Below are positions 7,321 to 15,668 of a stretch of 55,000 nt of DNA, piece after piece (position 1 is the first letter of the stretch; every line of letters begins with the position of its first letter). Source of the DNA: Azospirillum brasilense (GTDB taxonomy: Bacteria; Pseudomonadota; Alphaproteobacteria; Azospirillales; Azospirillaceae); the NCBI RefSeq assembly GCF_001315015.1, contig NZ_CP012917.1:1-55000 (forward strand), read 5' to 3'. The notes beneath the pieces are model-generated. The model searched no databases, was not told the DNA's origin, and saw only the letters and a list, made by a program, of their open reading frames with translations. A program made the translations under genes and the position numbers.

Positions 7321-8445
7321 TCAAGGCGACACGCCCTCGCCGAACAAAGCAAGGATTTGCGCCGCCGCCAGCTCCGGCGGGATCGAGGCGATGCAATGCG
7401 CCTCCGCCGCCGTGCAGCTTTCCGGCGGACAGGGCGCAAGCGCCGCCACGGGCCGCAACACCAGCGCCCGTGCGCACCAGGGCCGGAAGCGCTCCGGCGC
7501 GTGGACGTGGTTGGGGTCCCCACCCTCCGGATGGCAGGAGAAGACGGCGACCGGCACGCCCACGGCGGCCCCGAGATGGGCCGGACCGGAATCCATGGCG
7601 ATCAGCCCCGCCGTCCGCTCGATCACCGCCGCCGCCGAGCGCAGCCCGGTCCGCCCGGTGAGGTCGGTGACCCGCCCCGGCAGGGCTGCGGCGATCCGCT
7701 CCGCCGCCGCCCGCTCCAGCTCCGTGCCGAGAACCGCCACCCGCGCGCCGAGCGCGATCGCCACCACGGCGACCACCGCCGTCAGCCGCTCCGGCGGGTA
7801 TTCGCGACGCGACGCGGCGGCCCCCGGCGCCACGGCGATGATCCGCTCCCCCGCCGCATCGGCCAGCAAAAGGGCAGCCTCCGCCCGGTCCTCCGCGGTC
7901 AGGTGCAATTCCACCCCGGCGCCGTCCGGCACGCCGCCGGCGAAGCGCAGCAAAGCGAGGTTCTGCTCCACCTCGTGGCGTCCCGGCGGGGGCGTCAGCC
8001 GGTGGGTGTAGGCGCGGTCGAAGCCGGCGTTGCCCGACGCCTTCCAGGGCGTGACCGCCTCAGAGAATCCAACAACGGCGCGGGCACGGCTGTTCGCGGC
8101 GAGCGCCGTGGCGCCGTGGCGGTCGAAATCGTAGCGGGGGACCAGCGTCAGGTCGAAGCCGGCGCGGAACGCCTCCGCGAAGGCCGCCGCGCCGCCCGGC
8201 GTCACGCCGCGCAGGTCGATCCCCCCGGCCGGCTTCGGATGAGGCGCCACCACCGCGTCGACATGCGGGCAGGTTTCGGCGAGGTCGGCCACCGCCGGGC
8301 GCACCGCCAGCACGATGCGCGCCTGTGGCGCCGAGGCCCGCAGACCGCGCAGGAAGGGCGTGGCGAGCACGAAGTCGCCCACCTCGTCCAGCTTCACCAC
8401 CAGGATGCGCTGGGCGGATGAAAGGTCGAAGACGGCGTCCGTCAT
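7321..8445 (-). CDS. glycosyltransferase family 9 (heptosyltransferase-like)
   Basis: A 374-residue GT-B enzyme of the ADP-heptose:LPS heptosyltransferase family. The N-terminal domain opens with RILVVKLDEVGDFVLATPFL, the hallmark of GT9. The C-terminal domain holds VAPGAAASRREYPPERL, the sugar-nucleotide region DLTGRTGLRSAAAVIE and MDSGPAHLGAAVGVPVAVF, with GPxHL being the family signature. The start ATG 8445 overlaps the stop of the upstream TPR-OGT gene by four bases (ATGA), so translation is coupled. The pair probably modifies a surface glycan or a glycosylated protein such as flagellin. The acceptor cannot be read from the sequence, and LPS core genes are not adjacent. Confidence 0.9.
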   Translation of the reverse strand: MTDAVFDLSSAQRILVVKLDEVGDFVLATPFLRGLRASAPQARIVLAVRPAVADLAETCPHVDAVVAPHPKPAGGIDLRGVTPGGAAAFAEAFRAGFDLTLVPRYDFDRHGATALAANSRARAVVGFSEAVTPWKASGNAGFDRAYTHRLTPPPGRHEVEQNLALLRFAGGVPDGAGVELHLTAEDRAEAALLLADAAGERIIAVAPGAAASRREYPPERLTAVVAVVAIALGARVAVLGTELERAAAERIAAALPGRVTDLTGRTGLRSAAAVIERTAGLIAMDSGPAHLGAAVGVPVAVFSCHPEGGDPNHVHAPERFRPWCARALVLRPVAALAPCPPESCTAAEAHCIASIPPELAAAQILALFGEGVSP

Positions 8446-11081
8446 GCCGCGCTCATGTCGATACGGGCGGGAGGCAAGCCGGCGCACCAGCGCCGCCACG
8501 CCATGCGGTAGCCGGCCTCGACCGCCCGGGCGTACCCTATCTCGTCCATCAGGGGGGAGCGCGCCATCCGCTCGCGCAAGCCCGCGCGTTGCGCCTCCAG
8601 AAAGGCGCGGTCCGTGGCCAGCCGGACGGCGAGCGCCACGTAATCGTCCTCGCGCTCCACCACCAGCGCGTCCAGCCCGACGCTGCCGAGCATCGTGGCG
8701 CCCCAGCGGGAGATCATCGCCTCCCCCGCAATGGACAGCACCGGAACCCCCATCCACAGCGCGTCGCAGGTTGTCGTCCCGCCGTTGGCGAAGACGGGGT
8801 CCAGCGCGCAATCGAGCAGCCGATAATCCTCGTAAGGGTCCGGCGCGGTGCCGCGCAGCAGCAGCCGCGACTCCGCGACTCCATGGGCAGCGAAGGCGTC
8901 CAGCACCCGCCGCGCCACCCCGCCGCCGGACAGCCCCCGCCATTTCAGCATCAGCCGCGCCTCCGGCACCGCCGCCAGCACCCGCCCCCACAGCGCCAGC
9001 GTGGAGGCGTTCAGCTTCGTCAGGTTGTTGAAGGAACCGAAAGTGAACACTCCCGCCGTCTCGACCGGCGGGTGGGCGGGCAGAGTGACGACAGACTCCG
9101 CAGGGCGGTAGCACAGCACGCTTCCCGGCAGACGGATCAGCTTTTCCGTATGCAGGGCGTCCGCGCTCTGTGCGGCGAAGCGGTGGTCGGAGAACTGGTA
9201 ATCCATCGCCGTCAGGCCCGTCGTGTTCGGGTAGAGCGGCAGGCTGACCTGGACCGGGGCCGGGCGGCGGATGAACAGCGGCATGCGGTTGCGCGACATG
9301 TGCCCGCCGCAGTCCACCAGCACGTCGATGCCGTCCGCCCGGATCAGGCGGTCCAACTCGCTGTCCGGCAGGGCCGCGACGGCGCGCCAGCGGTCGGCCA
9401 GTGCCGCGAAGCGGTCCGTCGCCGCGTCCTTCGGCAGGTCCACGTAATAGCAGGTCACCTCCACCGCCGACCGGTCGTGGCGCTCGATCAGCGGCAGCAG
9501 GAAGTGATAGCCCGGCCCCGGATAGCGCTGGAAATCCGGTGACAGGTAACCGACGCGCAGACGACGCTCCGGATCGCGGTCCACCGCGTCGAAGCGCGGG
9601 GCGGCGGGCGGCACCGGCATCACGGCGCGCTCGAAGCGCCGGTGTTCCTCGAACACCGCGCCGAGGTCGCCCCCTTCAGCGAAGCACAGGCAGAACAGCA
9701 GGTTGGAACGCACCTCCGCATCCTGCGGCGCGCGGTCCAGCGCGGCGCGCAGGGCGGCCACCGCCTCGCCATGGCGGCCAAGCGCCATCAGCGCGACGCC
9801 CAGGTTGGAACTGGCCAGCGCCTCCCGCTCCGCCGTGCGCAGGGTCAGCGCCCGCCGCAGCAGGGTGAGCGCGTCGTCGAAGGCGCCCGCGTCGATGGCG
9901 TGGGAGCCGAGGTTGGTCCAGCCGGCGGCCCCGTCGGGCTGCAAGACCACCGCACGGCGGAACCAGGCCCGCGCCTCCTCGTGGCGCTTGGCCCGGTGCT
10001 GGACGGCCCCGGCGTTGAGGGCGTGGCCGCCTTCCTCCGGGTCGGCACGGACGGCGCGGCGGGCGGCGGTCGCGGCCTCCTCCACCCGTCCCAAAGCCGA
10101 CAGCGCCATGCCAAGCCCGGTCAGCGCCGTCGCGGAGTCCGGGGCCAGCGCCAAGGCGCGACGGTAGCAACGCGGCGACGCCGCGGGATGTCCCCGCTCC
10201 TGCCACAAATTGCCCAGCACCAGCAGGGCGTCGGGAGCCGGGGTCAGCACTGCCGCCCGCTCCAGCCACGCTGCCCCCTCCCGCCAAGGCCCCGCGGCTG
10301 CCAGCGCCGCGCCCAGGATCTTCGCACCCTCGCCGTGGCCCGGCTCCAGCGCCATCAGCCGCCGCCCCGCCTCCGCCACACCCGCCCTATCGTCCAGCGC
10401 GTGGCACAGGCCGGTCACCTGCTCCTGCGCCTGGACGAGCAGCGGCGCCAGGGCGGCGGCGCGGCGGAAGGCGGCGAGGGCGTCGCGCGGGCGCCCGGCG
10501 TCACGCAGCGCGGCTCCCTGGTTGTAGACCGCCAGCACCTCACCGGGAGCGAGCGCCGACGCCCGCCCGTACCAGTCCGCCGCCGGGCCGGGCCACCCCA
10601 GATCGTACAGCGTGTCGGCCAGCGCGTTGGTGGCCTCCCCATCCTCCGGCGCCAACGCCAGCAGGCGGCGGAAGGCCCGCGCCGCCGCTGCCGCCCGGCC
10701 CAGCTTGGCGTGGGCGGCGGCCTCCAGCCGGTGATGATCGGAGACCAACGGGGCGAGGCGGGCGGCGTGGCCGTAGGCCTCCGCGGCCTCCGCCCAGCGC
10801 CCGGCCGCCTCCAGAACGCGGCCCAGGTTGAGGCGGAAGACCGGCTGGGCGCCATCCTTCGCCACGGCCTTGCGGATCAACGCGATTCCGAATTCCGGAT
10901 CGCCGGCCTGCGCCGTCAGCAGGCCCAGCAGGTGCAATGCGTCGCTCTGCTCCGGCACTTGGCGCAGCACCCGCTCGTAGAGGGGCCGCGCCTCCGCCAG
11001 CCGTCCGTTCTGGTGATGGACGACGGCCTGGGCCAGCGTCTCCTGGAGCGTGGAGGGGAAAGAATCGCGGCTGGCGCTCAT
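8442..11081 (-). CDS. TPR-repeat O-GlcNAc transferase-like (SPINDLY/OGT family, GT41) protein
   Basis: An 879-residue cytoplasmic glycosyltransferase. Residues about 10-465 are tandem tetratricopeptide repeats, which bind protein substrates. Residues about 510-860 form the GT41 region: RVGYLSPDFQRY, DVLVDCGGHMSRNR, the segment FGSFNNLTKLNASTLALW, and the sugar-nucleotide motif GGTTTCDALWMGVPVLS. In many bacterial relatives the first motif has a histidine after SPDF-x-x; here the position is tyrosine, followed by PGPGYHF. Coupled by a four-base overlap to a GT9 gene. Bacterial homologues near glycan genes are often linked to protein or flagellin glycosylation; that role is inferred here. Confidence 0.9.
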   Translation of the reverse strand: MSASRDSFPSTLQETLAQAVVHHQNGRLAEARPLYERVLRQVPEQSDALHLLGLLTAQAGDPEFGIALIRKAVAKDGAQPVFRLNLGRVLEAAGRWAEAAEAYGHAARLAPLVSDHHRLEAAAHAKLGRAAAAARAFRRLLALAPEDGEATNALADTLYDLGWPGPAADWYGRASALAPGEVLAVYNQGAALRDAGRPRDALAAFRRAAALAPLLVQAQEQVTGLCHALDDRAGVAEAGRRLMALEPGHGEGAKILGAALAAAGPWREGAAWLERAAVLTPAPDALLVLGNLWQERGHPAASPRCYRRALALAPDSATALTGLGMALSALGRVEEAATAARRAVRADPEEGGHALNAGAVQHRAKRHEEARAWFRRAVVLQPDGAAGWTNLGSHAIDAGAFDDALTLLRRALTLRTAEREALASSNLGVALMALGRHGEAVAALRAALDRAPQDAEVRSNLLFCLCFAEGGDLGAVFEEHRRFERAVMPVPPAAPRFDAVDRDPERRLRVGYLSPDFQRYPGPGYHFLLPLIERHDRSAVEVTCYYVDLPKDAATDRFAALADRWRAVAALPDSELDRLIRADGIDVLVDCGGHMSRNRMPLFIRRPAPVQVSLPLYPNTTGLTAMDYQFSDHRFAAQSADALHTEKLIRLPGSVLCYRPAESVVTLPAHPPVETAGVFTFGSFNNLTKLNASTLALWGRVLAAVPEARLMLKWRGLSGGGVARRVLDAFAAHGVAESRLLLRGTAPDPYEDYRLLDCALDPVFANGGTTTCDALWMGVPVLSIAGEAMISRWGATMLGSVGLDALVVEREDDYVALAVRLATDRAFLEAQRAGLRERMARSPLMDEIGYARAVEAGYRMAWRRWCAGLPPARIDMSAA

Positions 11082-11288
11082 GACGGTCCGTGTGTCTGGC
11101 CCGCGGACGGGGCTTCGGGGGGCGCAGTGTAGCGCGCCGGCACCGCCGCGGGTACGAATGCCTTGATGCCGCCGGGATCGTCCGCCAGCAAATTTTCGGT
11201 CCGGACCGCGCAGGAGTTCCCGACCGCCCGCGTATCACCACCAACAGGCTCCCTGGAGCCGGCCGGACGGCCCCGGATGCAGGCCAGG

Positions 11289-11888
11289 ATGCAGGAAGGA
11301 GCAGAGGATGGCCGTGTGGCGGTGATCGACGAGGATGACGACGAATCGCTGATGGCCGAAACGGCCGCGGGGAACCGGGCGGCCTTCGACCGGCTGACCC
11401 GCCGGCACCTGCGCCGGAGCCTCGCGCTCGCCCACCGGGTGGTCGGCAACGCGAGCGACGCGGAGGAGGTCGTGCAGGACGCCTTCCTGCAGATCTGGAC
11501 GCACGCCGACCGCTGGCGCGGCGACGGGACCCGGTTTTCCACCTGGCTCTACCGCATCGTCGTCAACCGCTCGATCGACTACCGCCGCCGCAGGCGTTTC
11601 CAGCCGCTGGACGACGCGGTGGAGGTGGCCGACCCGGCCATCGGCGCCGACGGGATGCTGGCGGAACGCCAACTCGGTGCGGCGGTGGACGCGGCGATCA
11701 CCGCCTTGCCGGAACGGCAGCGGGCGGCGCTCAGCCTGTGCTACTACCAGGAGATGAGCTGTGCGGAAGCATCGGAGGTTCTGAACGTCTCGGTCTCGGC
11801 TATGGAAAGCCTGCTGGTCCGGGCGCGGCGTGTGGTCCGCACCCGTCTCAACTCCCTGATCCGTCAGAAGGACGGCGACGAGAAATGA
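11289..11888 (+). CDS. ECF sigma factor (CnrH/RpoE-like)
   Basis: A 199-residue group IV sigma factor. Region 2 runs from AFDRLTRRHLRRSL through SDAEEVVQDAFLQIW and STWLYRIVVNRSIDYRRRR, which contacts core and the -10 element. Region 4 covers LPERQRAALSLCYYQEMSCAEA and SVSAMESLLVRARRVVR, a helix-turn-helix for the -35 element. ATG 11289 was chosen as the most downstream ATG before region 2; ATG 11277 or a longer N-terminus is possible and no start has a clear ribosome site. The stop overlaps the next ATG, and the three-gene order sigma, membrane anti-sigma-like and periplasmic sensor matches CnrYXH-type metal-responsive modules. Confidence 0.92.
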   Translation: MQEGAEDGRVAVIDEDDDESLMAETAAGNRAAFDRLTRRHLRRSLALAHRVVGNASDAEEVVQDAFLQIWTHADRWRGDGTRFSTWLYRIVVNRSIDYRRRRRFQPLDDAVEVADPAIGADGMLAERQLGAAVDAAITALPERQRAALSLCYYQEMSCAEASEVLNVSVSAMESLLVRARRVVRTRLNSLIRQKDGDEK

Positions 11889-12316
11889 CACTCAAAGAGT
11901 TCAAGCGCTTCGCCGACCTCTACGGCGGCGACATCGACCGCTGGCCCGCGACGGACGGCGTCGATGCCCTGACCCTTCTTGAAGACTCCGCCGAGGCGCG
12001 GGCCATCCTAGCCGACGCTGCGGCGCTGGACGCCCTGCTCGACCGCGCCGCCCCGTCGGTGGACGAGGACGGCGTGCGGCGGGTGATGAACGGCATCGCG
12101 GCACGGCTGGACGCGCCGCCGATGGAGCGTGCCCCCGCCCCCTGGACCCTGTCGGCACCACCCATGCGCCTCTGGCCGACCGCGGGATTCCTCGCGGTCA
12201 TGGGGATGGCGGGTTTCCTCGCCGCATCCCAGGGGGTCCTGCCGGTGCAAGGCGCCCAAGCGAACGGTTATGCGGAGGTGGTGGTGAACAGCAGTTATCT
12301 GGGGGCGATCCGATGA
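11885..12316 (+). CDS. single-pass membrane protein, probable anti-sigma factor
   Basis: A 143-residue protein with a cytoplasmic N-terminal part (KEFKRFADLYGGDIDRWP, then alternating acidic and alanine-rich helices) and one membrane segment near residues 97-115 (PTAGFLAVMGMAGFLAAS). A short periplasmic tail follows. This layout suits an anti-sigma factor that holds the adjacent sigma factor at the membrane, like CnrY, although sequence similarity to CnrY cannot be claimed by eye. The GGDIDRWP motif is seen in small uncharacterised alphaproteobacterial proteins beside ECF factors. It overlaps the sigma gene (ATGA) and the sensor gene, so all three should be made in fixed ratio. Confidence 0.75.
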   Translation: MTLKEFKRFADLYGGDIDRWPATDGVDALTLLEDSAEARAILADAAALDALLDRAAPSVDEDGVRRVMNGIAARLDAPPMERAPAPWTLSAPPMRLWPTAGFLAVMGMAGFLAASQGVLPVQGAQANGYAEVVVNSSYLGAIR

Positions 12317-12780
12317 GCCGTCCCATCGGCGGTCCCGCCGCCCCGCGCCGCTGGCCCTGGTACCTGCTGGTCGGTTCGCTCGGCATGAATATGCTCCTGG
12401 GCGGCATCCTCGCCGCGCAGGCGCTGCACCTCATGCCTCCACCGCCGCCGCCCGATCCCGGTCAGGGAATCGCACGCTTCGTCGAACGGGCCGAGCGCGA
12501 GCTGTCCCCCGCCGACGCGGTGGTCCTGCGGCGCGGATACGAGGCGGAGCGCACGGCGATCGAGCGCATGCATCAGAACATGGAGGCGATGCGCCGCCAG
12601 ATCCGCGACAGCATAAAAGCCCCAACCTTTGACCCGGACGGCCTGCGCCGTTCGCTCGAACAGGCCCATGCGACCGAGGCCGAGCTGCGCGGCCGGATGG
12701 ACAGCCGCGTGATCGAGGTGCTTGGCCAATTGTCGCCCGAGGGGCGCCGCAAGCTGATGGAAATGGGTCCGCCCCGTTAA
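12313..12780 (+). CDS. periplasmic metal-sensor/chaperone protein (CnrX/Spy-like)
   Basis: A 155-residue protein with an N-terminal membrane anchor (residues 17-40), a proline run, and a long helical periplasmic domain: RAERELSPADAVVLRRGYEAER, RMHQNMEAMRRQIRD, LRRSLEQAHATEAEL and LSPEGRRKLMEM. The two LSPxxR/L-type elements and amphipathic helical hairpin are the mark of the Spy/CpxP/CnrX heavy-metal sensor family. His and Met residues in RMHQNMEAM could contribute metal ligands, but their match to CnrX ligands needs alignment. The gene overlaps its upstream neighbour and would relay a periplasmic metal or misfolding signal to the sigma factor through the membrane protein. Confidence 0.8.
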   Translation: MSRPIGGPAAPRRWPWYLLVGSLGMNMLLGGILAAQALHLMPPPPPPDPGQGIARFVERAERELSPADAVVLRRGYEAERTAIERMHQNMEAMRRQIRDSIKAPTFDPDGLRRSLEQAHATEAELRGRMDSRVIEVLGQLSPEGRRKLMEMGPPR

Positions 12781-13319
12781 ACGGCCTGTCCGCCCGGCGC
12801 CAGCCGGGCGGCGGCGTTGGCGGCACCCATGGCGAGGGCCGCCTCGCGGGCGGTCAGGCCGCGGGCATCCCGCGCGTCGGGGTCGGCGCCGCGGGCCAGC
12901 AGGAACTCCACCATCGCGACGCGGTCGAACATGGCGGCGGTCATCAGCGCCGTCCGCCCGTCCGGCCCGCAGCCGTCCACGGCGGCGCCCTCCTCCAGCA
13001 AAACCCGCAGCACCGCCTCATCCCCCTTGAAGGCAGCGGCGGCCAGCGGCGTCTGCCCGCGGTCGTTCGCCAGCTCCGGATCGGCGCCGTGGCGCATCAG
13101 GTTGCGGGCCAATTCGGCATGGCCGTGGTAGCTGGCCAGCATCAGCAGGCTGTCGCCCTTGTCGTTGCGCAGGTTGGGCGGCAGGCCCATCTCCAGCAGC
13201 TCGGTCAGCTCGGCGGTGCCGCCGGACCGCGCCCAGTGGAACAGCTTCCCGGCGAAGGCGATGGTGTCCTCATCGAGTTCCCTGCGCGGCTCCCGTTGCG
13301 GCTCCCCCTGCGCTCCCAT
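12777..13319 (-). CDS. ankyrin-repeat protein
   Basis: A 180-residue cytoplasmic protein made of about four ankyrin repeats between residues 45 and 165, shown by NDKGDSLLMLASYHGHAELA, NDRGQTPLAAAAFKGDEAVL, GPDGRTALMTAAMFDRVAMV and DARGLTAREAALAMG. The first 25 residues are charged and probably disordered. ATG 13319 has GGGGGAG upstream. No enzymatic domain or signal peptide is visible, so it is likely a protein-binding module. Its stop overlaps that of the convergent CnrX-like gene by four bases. It shares its direction with the LysR gene upstream (30 bases away), so the two may be cotranscribed. Confidence 0.88.
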   Translation of the reverse strand: MGAQGEPQREPRRELDEDTIAFAGKLFHWARSGGTAELTELLEMGLPPNLRNDKGDSLLMLASYHGHAELARNLMRHGADPELANDRGQTPLAAAAFKGDEAVLRVLLEEGAAVDGCGPDGRTALMTAAMFDRVAMVEFLLARGADPDARDARGLTAREAALAMGAANAAARLAPGGQAV

Positions 13320-13348
13320 GGCGGCGCTCCCCCGGTCAAGGTTTCGGC

Positions 13349-14281
13349 TCAAACCGGGGAAACAACCGCCGCAGCGCTTTGTTGCGCCGTCTCGCCGCGC
13401 GCTTCCTCCTGCAGCCAACCGCGGAAGGCGGCGACGGCCGGGCGGTCCTGCATCCCCTCCGGACAGACGAACCAATAGCTGCCGGACGACGCCTCGATCT
13501 CCGGGAAGGGCAGGACGAGCCGCCCCGCCGCCACATCCTCGGCGCACAGCATGCGGTCGGCGACGGTGGCGCCCATGCCGGCGGCGGCGGCCTGCATCGC
13601 CGGGTCCATGGCGTCGAACACCGCGCCCTGGCGCAGCGCCTCGAAGAAGGGCAGCCCCGCCGCGGCCAGCCAGGCCCGCCAGTCCTGCCCCTCCGAACAG
13701 CCGTGCAGCAGCGGGATGGCGCCGAGGTCCATCGGCACCCGCAGCCGCTCCGCCAGGGCCGGCGGGCAGACGACGGTCAAGCGCTCCGGCAGCACCTCCA
13801 CGGCGGAGAAGCCGGGCGGCACCTCCCGACAATAGGGGATGGCGGCGTCGAATTCCTGCGGGTCGAACTCCAGCCCGCTGCTCCAGGCCACGGTCACCCG
13901 CACCTGCACGTCGGGGTGGCGCGCCTGGAAGCGGACCAGCCGCGGCATCAGCCAGCGGATGCCGAAAGAGAAGGCCACCTTGATCCGCAAATCCCGCCCC
14001 CGCGCCGCCAGCCGCGCCGCCGTCCCGGCGATGCGGTCGAAGGACTCCGACAGCACCGGCAGCAGGGCGCGCCCGTCGTCGGTCAGTTCGACCCGGCGGG
14101 TCAGCCGCCGGAACAGCGGCACGCCCAGCCACTCCTCCAGCCCCATGATCTGCCGGCTGACCGCACCCTGGGTCACGCACAGCTCGTCCGCCGCCTTGGA
14201 GAAGCTCTCGTGGCGCGCCGCCGCCTCGAAGGCGCGCAGAGCGTGAAGGGGCGGCAGGGCACGCCGCATCGGATGCTCCAT
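13349..14281 (-). CDS. LysR-family transcriptional regulator (GcvA-like)
   Basis: A 310-residue LysR regulator. The winged helix-turn-helix is at residues 8-65 (LPPLHALRAFEAAARHESFS, AADELCVTQGAVSRQI, LFRRLTRRVELTDDGRALL). The effector domain follows with FGIRWLMPRLVRFQARHPDV, typical of GcvA-like members. ATG 14281 is the conservative start; ATG 14302 would add seven residues and neither has a clear ribosome site. It is transcribed divergently from a DUF1127 gene across about 105 bases, an arrangement common for this regulator type, so that gene is its most likely target along with the LysR gene itself. Its effector is unknown. Confidence 0.9.
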   Translation of the reverse strand: MEHPMRRALPPLHALRAFEAAARHESFSKAADELCVTQGAVSRQIMGLEEWLGVPLFRRLTRRVELTDDGRALLPVLSESFDRIAGTAARLAARGRDLRIKVAFSFGIRWLMPRLVRFQARHPDVQVRVTVAWSSGLEFDPQEFDAAIPYCREVPPGFSAVEVLPERLTVVCPPALAERLRVPMDLGAIPLLHGCSEGQDWRAWLAAAGLPFFEALRQGAVFDAMDPAMQAAAAGMGATVADRMLCAEDVAAGRLVLPFPEIEASSGSYWFVCPEGMQDRPAVAAFRGWLQEEARGETAQQSAAAVVSPV

Positions 14282-14386
14282 GGATGACTTTCGCTCATCC
14301 ATCCTATGAGAAAGCATGGTTTGTCGTCCACGCACCGACACGCGATTTTCCGGCTTCGAGGAATGACCGACCGGCGGGAGGGCCGC

Positions 14387-14611
14387 ATGACGAGCATGAG
14401 CGGAACGCACGACAAGCGGCGCAGCGGAACGACCACCGGCCCCACCGCCAACCCCAAGGCCGGCTCCTGGCTCTCCCACCTGACCGGCTGGCGGGAGCGG
14501 CGGGCGCTGCGCCGCGCCCTGGCCCGCATGGACGCGCATCTCTGGGCCGACCTCGGCTTCGACGAGGCGGCGGCGCGCGAGGAGATGGACAAACCGTTCT
14601 GGAGGCGGTGA
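14387..14611 (+). CDS. DUF1127 (YjiS-like) small protein
   Basis: A 74-residue basic protein. The C-terminal half (LTGWRERRALRRALARMDAH, then LWADLGFDEAAAREEMDKPFW) matches DUF1127, whose short members bind RNA or take part in phosphate, nitrogen or stress adaptation in alphaproteobacteria. ATG 14387 is chosen because GGGAGGG stands five bases upstream; the frame is open to an ATG at 14306 without such a site. It is divergent from the LysR gene, which probably controls it. Confidence 0.8.
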   Translation: MTSMSGTHDKRRSGTTTGPTANPKAGSWLSHLTGWRERRALRRALARMDAHLWADLGFDEAAAREEMDKPFWRR

Positions 14612-14628
14612 TGTCCGTCTGATCCAAC

Positions 14629-15024
14629 CTACTCCATCGGCCGGTCGAGCGGGCGGCCCATCGCGCCACCCGCCGCAGCACCCAGGGCACAGCCCAGCGC
14701 CGCGGCCGGGCCGGTCGCCGGCAGGGCGGCCCCGCCAGTCGCCGCCCCCGCCGCGACGGCGCCCGTCGCCCCCACCGCTCCGCCGGCCAGACAGCCGAGC
14801 GTCAGCCCCGCCACCGTATGCCGGTTCTGGTACAGCAGGGCGCCGCCCAGGATGATCGCGCGCTCCGCCCCATCACGCAGCCCGCCCGCGCTGTCGGACA
14901 GCCAGCCGCGCCACTCCGCCCTCCCCTCCGATGTTGGCGACGCGGCCTGGGCCACCGGTGCAGCCATAAGCACCAGCGTGGCGAAACCCGCCGCGGCGAG
15001 GGGGCGGCCCGTCCTGTGTCGCAT
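14629..15024 (-). CDS. exported glycine-zipper protein of unknown function
   Basis: A 131-residue protein with a clear signal peptide (residues 1-28, cleaved after AAPVAQAA). It has a polar central part (EGRAEWRGWLSDSAGGLRDG) and a C-terminal hydrophobic Gly/Ala region with repeated GxxxG and AxxxG spacing, such as LGCLAGGAVGATGAVAAG and ALGCALGAAAGGAMG. Such glycine-zipper stretches insert into or associate with envelopes. A strong AAGGAGC ribosome site precedes ATG 15024. It is convergent with the DUF1127 gene. No known family is recognised beyond the zipper pattern. Confidence 0.75.
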   Translation of the reverse strand: MRHRTGRPLAAAGFATLVLMAAPVAQAASPTSEGRAEWRGWLSDSAGGLRDGAERAIILGGALLYQNRHTVAGLTLGCLAGGAVGATGAVAAGAATGGAALPATGPAAALGCALGAAAGGAMGRPLDRPME

Positions 15025-15216
15025 GGGAAGCTCCTTTTTCCAGGCCGTGAGGATACGCCATCGCGGCCGGAACGCCGTCCCGAAAGCAGGGATGAGCGAC
15101 CGCCGACCGGGCTACCCCCTTCGCGTCGGGCCTGTAGTAGATACTTACTGCCACACGGACAATCCGCATCACTAACATTCATGCTGGAGCCACCAACCGG
15201 AACGGAGCCAGCCCCC

Positions 15217-15612
15217 ATGGCCAAGGCCATCCACATGATGATCCGGGTCCTCGACGAGGAGCGGTCGCGGGATTTCTACGCCCGCGCGTTCGGCCTGGAA
15301 TGCGCCGACCGCTACGCCTTCGACGGCTTCACCCTGGTCTATCTGCGCAACGCCGAAAACGACTTCGAGATCGAGCTGACCATCAACCACGGCCGCACCG
15401 AACCCTACGCGCATGGCGACGGCTACGGCCATCTGGCCGTCTGCGTCGAGGATCTGGACGGGGAACACCGGCGCTTCACCGCGCTCGGCTACGGCCCCAA
15501 CCCGATCAAGGAATTCGCGCGGGACGGCGCGCTGATGGCCCGCTTCTTTTTCGTCCAGGACCCCGACGGCTACAAGATCGAGGTCCTCCAGCGCCACGGC
15601 CGCTACCGCTGA
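15217..15612 (+). CDS. VOC-family protein, lactoylglutathione lyase-like (glyoxalase I)
   Basis: A 131-residue single vicinal-oxygen-chelate protein with the glyoxalase I pattern. Residues HMMIRVLDEERSRDFYARAF, the segment NDFEIELTINHG, then GYGHLAVCVEDLD and DPDGYKIEVLQ supply the expected metal ligands His, Glu, His and Glu. It would convert the methylglyoxal-glutathione adduct to lactoylglutathione. ATG 15217 is preferred over ATG 15181 because homology begins at once after it. It is 56 bases before the Tat-exported subunit gene and may share its transcript, although each has its own ribosome site. Confidence 0.85.
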   Translation: MAKAIHMMIRVLDEERSRDFYARAFGLECADRYAFDGFTLVYLRNAENDFEIELTINHGRTEPYAHGDGYGHLAVCVEDLDGEHRRFTALGYGPNPIKEFARDGALMARFFFVQDPDGYKIEVLQRHGRYR

Positions 15613-15668
15613 CACCAGGTGCGTGCGGCACTCGAAGCAAAAATCATAATCGGTCTTGGGAGGAAGCG

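Noticed and set aside
11197..11208. CGGTCCGGACCG palindrome before the ECF sigma gene as autoregulatory site
   Set aside because: ECF promoters are not palindromic and GC-rich palindromes of this length are frequent at this base composition.
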